Of a stretch of DNA of 64,000 nucleotides, positions 11,636 to 18,349 are shown piece by piece. The position numbers and the translations under genes are program-made. Source of the DNA: Flectonema sp. DT1601 (Eukaryota > Euglenozoa > Diplonemea > Diplonemida > Diplonemidae); NCBI GenBank assembly GCA_964019425.1, contig OZ025782.1, forward strand, positions 1,596,380 to 1,660,379. Reading direction: 5' to 3'. Position 1 is the first letter of the stretch, and every line of letters starts with the position of its first letter. The notes beneath the pieces were generated by a model. The model had not been told where the DNA came from, ran no database searches, and saw nothing but the letters and a program-made list of their open reading frames with translations.

Positions 11636-11869
11636 AAAGACAACCAGCTCTACACAAAGTTTTAAAAAACAGCCAGCTCTACACAAAGTTTCGAAAAACA
11701 GCCAGCTCCACACACAAAGTTTTAAAAAACAGCCAGCTCTGGAAAGTTTTGAAAAACAACCAGCTCTACACAAAGTTTCGAAAAACAGCCAGCTCCACAA
11801 AGTTTTGAAAAACAGCCAGCTCCGGAAAGTTTTAAAAAACTGCCAGCTCTGGAAAGTTTTGAAAAACAA
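8189..11869 (-). CDS. Reverse transcriptase / restriction-like endonuclease ORF with coiled-coil tail
   Basis: A frame of 1,226 residues. Residues 1 to about 78 are read from the adjoining minisatellite and are probably not native. From about 80 the RT palm is clear: VDLADAFGSV (motif A, 83-92), QGCVSSPTLFN (motif B, 143-153), the catalytic FADDLQL (185-191) and the KYLGRWF thumb region (255-261). A zinc knuckle C-x2-C...H...C lies at about 521-538. The endonuclease motif RPD (633-635), followed by ELT (650-652) and a downstream Lys-rich KEKKY, fits the PD-(D/E)XK fold of REL-type LINEs. After about 770 the protein becomes Ser-rich and then coiled-coil (about 850-1,226), a tail I do not know from this family. 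The tail may be an element-specific ORF extension or read-through into unrelated sequence. In the element, RT and endonuclease would carry out target-primed reverse transcription. This copy lacks its 5' half and is unlikely to be active. Confidence 0.75.
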   Translation of the reverse strand: MFFKTFQSWQFFKTFRSWLFFKTLWSWLFFETLCRAGCFSKLSRAGCFLKLCVWSWLFFETLCRAGCFLKLCVELVVFKIVWVDLADAFGSVKHQLIFFALEYFGIHERIIGFYKRYYSSMRVQIRVGEGLTPTIPFEVGVFQGCVSSPTLFNLVFQLLLFSLAVHQQEAYEFNNKSLQLLVAAFADDLQLTTSSKAGAKLLIKSLEQFLSWSRGMKAKPQKCIAHSFVQGKPANPDLKINNVPITNLQEAGEFKYLGRWFEPNAKEQKLRERLTTFTRNFLKKVDAMPLYGSQKAWSVQHLLLSRLTWSLMIHDLSLPFAKKLDKIIKPFLKKWWGFVRSANTVILFTGSKNTVGLRHKRVETLYKQAQSIKLDILRSSQDSDMHGVYNVIMEKSSNWSKKFSASAEWERLIKFFSYRSLAKQSAGLGHRLRDLRTTRPDLLKRFEVEATDELLNSLNKLQVQGQWKEWSKCMINDFTWNKVLREGNPAYISFQLKAVTNTLPSQDNLKRWNITNVDQNCVLCGKVNPTLRHVLTGCPVSLTQGRFTWRHDSVLKRIVIFLEELIIKANKRKENLPPPSQTFLKTGENKPLERISKETGELSLANDWVILDDVGDNRLIVPLEVCHVSSSLRPDIFIYSFFAKRALILELTCPNEDRFETSHVLKEKKYLKLRDSIIANGFDCNIFTIEVGVRGNICMDQLNIWTRHIGSPLAPTKALFCECTRIARQCSYVLFQTRNLPTWHSRPLMRSIKEEPATASFIKDGKEIFPVEEVKIHKVTKLKTIEKLTIERSWLEKCFIWQTCYASALSILLIANGSSSSPAPSFLLDEDELTGLSLSFSSISSISLQNSPPELMSTGSQTLPADFAIVIRSQSDMGSQTPLYNKKEGRLRLKLSLKCQILENELEQMKERMFYVLFLFYFNAMSASLENDKQLLNGLSIENKASKQRAAESVSHSPLPLNLSAPPSVFNVETEQKKRELLEKENQHLIAECDLVKSSLLSLVQKTNSLEEKRTSELARQSQRADHAEMFYFNLQQRFILLNNELESKCRDETGTKIQLYLSQQEVATLRAGPQLSHFSQQFSPTPPFLFESTSTVKNYRLPLIATTYYSWTPKPRLSFFFKPHSPLITFPSELSQSRLLVSSSAQTEQEKDSAATSSTEDSPIARQWSEGRLDLLDNYCQAVSDSLQTNEKVALLSEKLVEEQRRCSELSYQQKTIHKEQLPLF

Positions 11870-13315
11870 CCAGCTCTACACAAAGTTTCGAAAAACAGCC
11901 AGCTCCACAAAGTTTTGAAAAACAGCCAGCTCCGGAAAGTTTTAAAAAACTGCCAGCTCTGGAAGGTTTTGAAAAACAACCAGCTCTACACAAAGTTTCG
12001 AAAAACAGCCAGCTCCACACACAAAGTTTTAAAAAACTGCCAGCTCTGGAAAGTTTTGAAAAACAACCAGCTCTACACAAAGTTTTAAAAAACAGCCAGC
12101 TCCACACACAAAGTTTTGAAAAACAGCCAGCTCCACACACAAAGTTTTGAAAAACAGCCAGCTCCACAAAGTTTCAAAAAACAGCCAGCTCCGGAAGTTT
12201 TCGATAAAGTGGGAAGTAACGGACTGGGAGCTTTAGTTTTAAAAAACAACCAGCTCCACACACAAAGTTTCGAAAAACAGCCAGCTCCACACACAAAGTT
12301 TTAAAAAACAGCCAGCTCCACAAAGTTTCAAAAAACGGCCAGCTCTGGAAAGTTTTGAAAAACAGCCAGCTCCACACAAAGTTTTGAAAAACAGCCAGCT
12401 CCACACAAAGTTTCAAAAAACAGCCAGCTCCACACACAAAGTTTCAAAAAACAGCCAGCTCCACACACAAAGTTTTAAAAAACTGCCAGCTCCACAAAGT
12501 TTCAAAAAACAGCCAGCTCCGGAAAGTTTTGAAAAACAACCAGCTCCACACACAAAGTTTTAAAAAACTGCCAGCTCTGGAAAGTTTTGAAAAACAACCA
12601 GCTCTACACAAAGTTTTAAAAAACAGCCAGCTCCACACACAAAGTTTTGAAAAACAGCCAGCTCCACAAAGTTTCAAAAAACAGCCAGCTCCGGAAGTTT
12701 TCGATAAAGTGGGAAGTAACGGACTGGGAGCTTTAGTTTTAAAAAACAACCAGCTCCACACACAAAGTTTCGAAAAACAGCCAGCTCCACACACAAAGTT
12801 TTAAAAAACAGCCAGCTCCACAAAGTTTCAAAAAACGGCCAGCTCTGGAAAGTTTTGAAAAACAGCCAGCTCCACACAAAGTTTTGAAAAACAGCCAGCT
12901 CCACACAGAGTTTCAAAAAACAGCCAGCTCCACACACAAAGTTTCAAAAAACAGCCAGCTCCACACACAAAGTTTTAAAAAACTGCCAGCTCCACAAAGT
13001 TTCAAAAAACAGCCAGCTCCGGAAAGTTTTGAAAAACAACCAGCTCCACACACAAAGTTTTGAAAAACAGCCAGCTCCACACACAAAGTTTCAAAAAAAC
13101 AGCCAGCTCCACACAAAGTTTTGAAAGACAACCAGCTCCGGAAAGTTTTGAAAAACAGCCAGCTCCACACACAAAGTTTTAAAAAACAGCCAGCTCCGGA
13201 AAGTTTTGAAAAACAGCCAGCTCCGGAAAGTTTTGAAAAACAGCCAGCTCCATGCACAAAATTTTATAAAACAGCCAGCTCCACAAAGTTTCAAAAAACA
13301 GCGAGCTCCACATTT
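11636..13315. repeat. Minisatellite, 27-33 base units with 500-base higher-order repeat
   Basis: About 55 tandem units vary around the theme aaaaacagccagctccac followed by acacaaagttt. Two unit variants differ by ccgga or ctgga in place of ccaca. A higher-order duplication is exact enough that the blocks at about 12,116-12,440 and 12,616-12,940 are offset by 500 bases. Each block contains one intruding string, gtgggaagtaacggactggg (near 12,208 and 12,708), which is the reverse complement of a block in the spacer modules at about 430 and 3,970. Frames are open on both strands because the units rarely create stops. The resulting Cys/Trp/Phe-rich peptides are not credible proteins. Confidence 0.9.
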
Positions 13316-13544
13316 TAGGTTTGCCTTGGTAATTCTCGTGTTTAGGATCCATTATACTGCTCTCTCTATCTTTTTGTCACTCAAGATCAACAGACTACCA
13401 ATGCTACCTGTTGTGCTTGCTCACTATGGGGGGTGATGCCAAACACCCAGAAGTACTCAACTGCTTTCCTTCTTGCTGCCCAGGGGTTTCTGACCAGAAC
13501 TAATAGAAATTAAAAAGCAGATGGGAAACAATAAAAAGAACGCA
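13316..13544. other. Short unique spacer
   Basis: About 230 bases of mixed sequence without a coding or structural signal that I can support. It lies between the minisatellite and isolated satellite monomers. Confidence 0.4.
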
Positions 13545-13796
13545 AAAACAATCAGTTTAATGTCTTGATCGGGACTGAAAAATAGATTGATCGGTATAGT
13601 CGACCGATTGAAAATGACAATAACATTGTTTATTCTTTTTTTTTTTTTTTAAATTTATTCCCTTTTTTATTATTATTCATTTTATTTTTAAAAAAAAGGA
13701 ACAATCAGTTTAGCGTCTCGATCGGGACGGAAAATAGAAATAAATCGACATAGTCGATCGATTAAAAAAAACAATGGTAACATTGTTTATTCTCAT
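13545..13796 (-). repeat. Two isolated satellite monomers
   Basis: Two diverged monomers in the inverted orientation (aacaatcagtttaatgtctt near 13,547 and aacaatcagtttagcgtctc near 13,699). Each is followed by the ggaaaatag or gaaaaatag block, the tcg-dyad and the acattgtttattct block. They show that the satellite family extends beyond the main arrays, here separated from them by the LINE and the minisatellite. Confidence 0.8.
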
Positions 13797-13958
13797 TCAG
13801 TACACGTCCATGAGGGTATCTTTTCTTTTTTGACCTCTAATTTGATGTGCAATAGTTATAATTCTCTCCGATGGATCTGCATAAGAAGTTGTATTCGACA
13901 CAGCAGTCAATGATATGATTGTAGAATCAAGAAAGGGAACCTTCCACATGAACGTCAT
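13797..13958 (-). CDS. Small ORF, possible exon
   Basis: A 53-residue frame beginning MTFMWKVPFLDST and ending RKDTLMDVY. The C-terminal half (SERIITIAHQIRGQKRK) has the look of a charged amphipathic helix, and the composition is unlike the neighbouring homopolymer frames. It is open a few codons further upstream. It lies downstream of the frame at 14,065-14,565 on the same strand, so it could be a later exon of that gene, but I see no convincing splice pair. No family is recognised. Confidence 0.25.
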   Translation of the reverse strand: MTFMWKVPFLDSTIISLTAVSNTTSYADPSERIITIAHQIRGQKRKDTLMDVY

Positions 13959-14064
13959 TAAACATCGCACTCGACGGCTTAAATGATTGAATCAAACTAG
14001 TTGATGATTTCAAAACAATATTATTATTATTATAAACTGACGATAGTTGAACATCCCATATTGG

Positions 14065-14565
14065 CTAAGATAGAGGTTCGCTATTCCTATTCGAAACGTA
14101 AACGTTAACTGTTAAATAATCACTGCTATCTCTTGCATCGTATAAGTGAAGAGCATCACCACTTTCTAATGACAACAATACTTCACAAGATTGTTTTATT
14201 GCGTCGTCAGTTAGTTTGAAATACACAACACCATTATCACCTACAGGTCCTGCTCCCCAAGTACTGTGAATTGTTGCGATACATCCATTACAAGGTGGTG
14301 TTGTTTTTAATATAAAATTATATCTAATTACTGTTCGACCATCAGCTTCTAATAAACTAGTGTGAGCTTTGTGTGGATCAAGAAGTTCTAATCCTTCATA
14401 TAAAGGAGTGCTATCACCATCAAGACCATCGGGGTACTTTATATCTTCTAACATTGCAAATGCTGTTCCGTTGTGGAACTCATCGTAGTTCCGTGTGCCT
14501 GATGTGTAGGTTCCAGGAAGTGCTTCTAATTCAACGCCATGACCACATGAAGCTGAGCCAACCAA
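14065..14565 (-). CDS. Unrecognised ORF, incomplete at the 5' side
   Basis: An open frame of about 166 residues from a TTG codon. It is open further upstream without an ATG, continuing into the sequence that in another frame encodes a reverse-transcriptase piece. The translated part is of balanced composition and looks like a folded domain: SASCGHGVELEALPGTY, then NYDEFHNGTAFAMLEDI, a C-x2-C pair (PPCNGCIATIHSTWGAG), and a beta-rich end (YLTVNVYVSNRNSEPLS). I do not recognise the family. It is probably an exon or gene fragment whose start was displaced by the adjoining LINE fragment. Confidence 0.4.
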   Translation of the reverse strand: MVGSASCGHGVELEALPGTYTSGTRNYDEFHNGTAFAMLEDIKYPDGLDGDSTPLYEGLELLDPHKAHTSLLEADGRTVIRYNFILKTTPPCNGCIATIHSTWGAGPVGDNGVVYFKLTDDAIKQSCEVLLSLESGDALHLYDARDSSDYLTVNVYVSNRNSEPLS

Positions 14566-14902
14566 AGCTGTCCAGTGTATAGGAAATCCTCTCTGTCACG
14601 TACAAGTTTTTAACCATCTTTAGGGTCTTGTAATCCAATTCATACGGCTGGAGGCACAGCAGAAGGGAGATCCCTTTCTTCAGCTCGTCGTGTATTTTCT
14701 CTAACTGTTTATCAAACCTGAGCCTGTTATCAATGTAAACACCCAGATATTTCACTGAGTCCGTGATTGGCAATAGGAAGGCAATTTTAATTTTCACTTT
14801 GACATTCATCTCGTCGTGGATGTTTAACATCAGCAAATCTTCTAAGTCTTGTTGAGTCCCGATGGGTTTCCCCTCTACTTCGAGGACCGTTTCGCCACTC
14901 AA
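14531..14902 (-). pseudogene. LINE reverse-transcriptase fragment (palm/thumb junction)
   Basis: The frame contains SVKYLGVYIDNRLRFDKQLE, the hallmark that follows the RT palm in non-LTR retrotransposons, then a Lys-rich helical thumb region (KKGISLLLCLQPYELDYKTL). The catalytic A-B-C motifs are absent, so only the C-terminal RT part remains. The first 40 residues (VLEVEGKPIGTQQDLEDLL) look more like a PDZ-type strand-helix pattern than RT and may be unrelated sequence joined to the fragment. It is not the same element as at 8,189-11,635, where the equivalent site reads KYLGRWF. Confidence 0.6.
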
Positions 14903-15049
14903 TCAAACAAACAAAATTAACATTCAATTTTGGTTACATGCAGGGGGGGAATTCTTTTCCTCTAAAGATCTTGGTAATACCGACCTCTTCGGTCGCCTAC
15001 AAATATTGTGCTTTCTTACAACAACACTGTTATCTCGATTCACGCAGCA
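14903..15049. other. Short spacer without a gene
   Basis: Mixed sequence between the LINE fragment and the minisatellite. No supported feature. Confidence 0.4.
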
Positions 15050-15600
15050 TGACTGGCATGAACATGGTGATGGTGACGGTGAAAAGTTCGAAGAACGTCT
15101 TGCTGAGAAGCGTGATGGAGAAAACCATGATGGTGAGAAACGTGAAGAACTCCTAGGCGAGAAGCATGATGGTGAAGAGCGTGACGGAGAGAGCGAGATA
15201 GAGACAACCATGACGGTGAGAAACGCGCGAAGAACATCAAGGTAAGAAGCATGATGAAAACAACCATGGCGGTGAGAAACATGAAGAAAGTCTTGGCGAG
15301 AAGCGTAATGGAGAAGGCCATGATGATGAAGACCGTGATAAAAAACGTGAAGAACGTGGCGGCGAAAAGCGTGATTGGGAAAACCGTGTTGGGGAAGAAC
15401 CTGACGAACGTCTTGACGACGGGGAAGACCATGACGGTGAGAAACGTGATGATGAGAAGCCTAGAGACCACAACAGTGAGAAGCCTGAAAGCCATGACAG
15501 TGAGAAGCGCGAAGAACATGACGGTGAGAAACGTGATGGAAAAAAACAGGAAGAACGTGACGGTGGAAATTACGAGGAAAGTAACGAAGGTAATTATGAA
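15050..15600 (+). repeat. Degenerate minisatellite encoding acidic/basic repeats
   Basis: An imperfect tandem repeat of about 24-36 bases on the theme gaagaacrtgacggtgagaa with cgtgatg. In one + frame it gives HDGEKREELLGEKHDGEERD-type peptide, in another Met/Val-rich peptide, and it is open in several frames on both strands. The regular base periodicity explains the frames. I see no independent evidence for a gene. Confidence 0.7.
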
Positions 15601-15713
15601 CACTCCAGAAAGTCATTGCATACCGTCCTTAAAGTAGAGAAGTCACTCAGATATCATTCGGTCAATTGAGAGACGCTGTTTTGAAATCAGCCAACAAGAA
15701 CGGTGTTGTCGTA

Positions 15714-15980
15714 ATGGATGTTGCAATTCTGTTTGCTTGTCTGACTTCCGCATGTGTTTCCCTTGCCTGCCCTGATACGGTTGAGTTAAGAGTTGCTGTT
15801 GGATGTGTGGAGGGGAGTGAACGTGAAAGAGAAGTTTCAATAAGTGAGTCCGGTTCATCAACTGTTGAATACAATTTGACGATGGAAAAGGGAGGGAATT
15901 TCAGCAACGCTGTTGGAAACATTGAATCTGACGTCTCGGCAGAATTTGAAAGGAATGATAATGACATTATATTTAATTAG
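15714..15980 (+). CDS. Hypothetical small secreted-type protein
   Basis: An 88-residue frame from the first ATG, MDVAILFACLTSACVSLAC, which has the shape of a signal peptide ending near a Cys. Mature residues (PDTVELRVAVGCVEGSER and so on) are mixed and include two N-x-S/T sites. No family is recognised. The frame begins just after the minisatellite and is open 16 codons upstream of the ATG. It may be a short gene or the last exon of something larger. Confidence 0.35.
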   Translation: MDVAILFACLTSACVSLACPDTVELRVAVGCVEGSEREREVSISESGSSTVEYNLTMEKGGNFSNAVGNIESDVSAEFERNDNDIIFN

Positions 15981-16189
15981 ATAATGTTAGTTCTATACAG
16001 TTTGTTCCTTGGTAAGAGTACAGGAGTTTATTTTTATTTTTGCATCCACACTTTTTGTATGGTAGGAAATATGATTGACCCGTTAGATCACGTTCACAAT
16101 TCCGTTCTCCGTTTTGCCCTCCGTGTTTTTCTCCCTTTTCCTTTTCCCTAGTTGCGTCGCTGAAACTAAACCAAACCAACTTCTTACTT

Positions 16190-17390
16190 TTAGGTTAAAT
16201 CGGTCTCAGCGACTGCGAAAAAGCAAAAATGCCGGCTAAGAAAGCAACAACGAAGAACGCTAAGAGGAATCTCTCCTCCGATTCGGACTCCGAATCGTTC
16301 ACCACACGGTACACTGTTACCGACGCGGCGGCACGTCCCTCAAGCCAAGGGTCGTTGCCCCCCCTTATCGGGGATCCCTCATCCGGGGACGCGTATGCTG
16401 TTCCCTCATCCGGGGAAAACAACCCCTCGTCCGGGGGGGAAGTGACCATGAAAGTCACTAAAGAACAGTTCGAAGCATTGAGTTGCTTCCTCCAGTCCCA
16501 AAGAAGACAAAAGCCGGCCATAGTGCCGCATCGGGTGTCCACGTGGTCGGGATACCTATATCCAGGCCCAGACCACGAGGCTTTGTTAGCATCGCTAAGA
16601 GCCGCCTACCCCGCCAGGTGTACAAATCCGCGCCAGGAGGCCAACAACAGCGACCACGAGCGTCGCGTGCTAATCGCAGTCACAGAAAAGCTAGTACGTA
16701 GTCTAGCAGAAGGCGGCCAAGCAGCCGACCCTACACTGGTGCAGGAAAGTATCCAATTGTTAATAGACAGGATGCATGCCCAGTCGGTGAGGGAGCAGTA
16801 TAGCTCTTCGAAGCCGGGTATCGAATTCGAGGCGTACTGGTGGGGAAAGGAAAGGGCGTTGGAGAGAGGGGTCGATGAGTACCTGGCACTCGAAGACAAA
16901 ATCTCCAGGAGATTTACAAAGGAGAAAGAGGGCAGAAGCAGGGACTCCAGGCCCCCCGCAGGCAATCAGCGGATAAAAATACGCCGATGAAGCCAGAGGT
17001 CGTCCACGTCAGAAGGAGGAGGAGCTTACAGAAGAGGTGATCGAAAAATTAGTGCTCGAAGCCGAGAACATTCTGCAGCTAGCCCTGGCAGAGAACACCT
17101 GGAAGACCCTAAAATCAGTGTTGCGCCGTTTTCTTCAATTCAAGGAAAATTTACAGCTCAGAACCAGCACAACTTTCTCGAACACGGAGGCTCTAATTCT
17201 GTGGTTAACAAAGAAATTAGTAATAGACGAGATCTCTCGGGCAACAGCACTCCAGTACTCGTTCGATGCCGCGGCAGCTCTGGAGCGACTGCGAAAAAGC
17301 AAAAACGTTTTGTGTGTGTTCGTAAAGGGTTTTTCTGATTTCCGACTAGCAGCACCAAGCCCTATGCAAGTGATTCTTTAACCCCATTAT
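16190..17390 (+). mobile_element. DIRS/VIPER-like tyrosine-recombinase retroelement fossil, partial
   Basis: A GC-richer island with codon use unlike the host genes. Parts: a gag-like ORF at 16,229-16,990 (Ser-rich start SSDSDSESFTTRY, then a helical domain), followed by a second ORF at 17,037-17,381 whose ENTWKTLKSVLRRFLQF helix resembles the N-terminal core-binding part of a tyrosine recombinase. A direct repeat (gcgactgcgaaaaagcaaaa) stands just before the first ORF (about 16,207) and again near 17,287, reminiscent of the split repeats of this order. The element is incomplete, broken and presumably old. Family assignment is tentative. Confidence 0.4.
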
Positions 17391-18349
17391 ACTTCACCCC
17401 TCAGGAATTACCGAACAAGATCAAGGCTCAATCATATTTGTTGCCATCTAATTTGTTATCTACTTTGCACATTGCTATTTGAAATGTATCTGTCCGCCGT
17501 TTTCGAATGCTTTGTGGATTTAGACTTTGATTTTTTTTTTTTTTTTTTTTTTTTGAGAATCACAAATTTAATCTTTTTTGCAACAATCGTAAAGAGAAAT
17601 GTGAAACACAGCCATATGTTCTAACATTCAATAATCAGCTCATTGATTGGGTTATTGTAGAGGAAATTAAGCCACCGTTTCCTTTGGCGTGTTATCTCCC
17701 GACTTATTGAATGATATTTCTTCTCTCTTTGTTTAACCAGGTCGCAGGCCAAGTTGTTTATTTATATTTTACTCTTCTCTATTTCTGATGTCTTCACATT
17801 TGAATTCCCTTATTCAATCAATCTTCTTAGCGACCAGCTCTTCTGGTTGCTGGTCCTTCGCAACTCAATTGTTAAGCCACGAAGTTAAATTATAATTCCT
17901 CAGTACAATTATTTATAATTCAACTAACAGGAAACATTTCAACACAAAGCAACGTAGTATAAACAAAACTTTGAGGAACTGTAGTGTAGATGGCAGAAAA
18001 AAGAAAAAAAAATTGACTGAACATCTCTTGTTGTCCAATTCTCCCGATGATAATTCTTTAGTTGTAGGAGTTTTTAAGAGGCTTTAATGAGTTAGATTGT
18101 TCGCATTTAATAGTGTTGACTTTGGTAGTTATGCATTACTGCAATGCTTGTGAAAGTAATTTATTTTTGATATGTTCTTTTGAAGACTTTCTCAAAATGA
18201 GAGAACAGATACTGACCATAATTATCATTGGAAAAAGAAGCGTAGTAGTTAGTCATTTGAGTATTAATGATTCACTTTTCTCTCACAGAGGCACTGCTCA
18301 TTAAACGAGAGCTGCCAAAACAAACAAAAATACAAAAAAGGGAAGAAAG
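17391..18349. other. Upstream spacer of the first cyclase gene
   Basis: AT-rich, with a T run near 17,530. No gene is visible. Near 18,270-18,288 a pyrimidine-rich tract ends in CACAG, a plausible splice acceptor about 60 bases before the cyclase start codon. The remaining sequence has no supported element. Confidence 0.45.

Noticed and set aside
11722-12937. Cys/Trp/Phe-rich frames of 60-116 codons on the - strand and their + strand counterparts
   Set aside because: They are read through minisatellite units in several registers at once, and composition follows the repeat, not a protein.
14862-15637. Charged-repeat protein gene (HDGEKREE-type)
   Set aside because: Several registers on both strands are open over the same minisatellite, and no start context or conserved part supports one of them.
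15714-15980. Variant surface protein gene
   Set aside because: Only a signal-like start and two glycosylation sites are visible, too little for such a claim.
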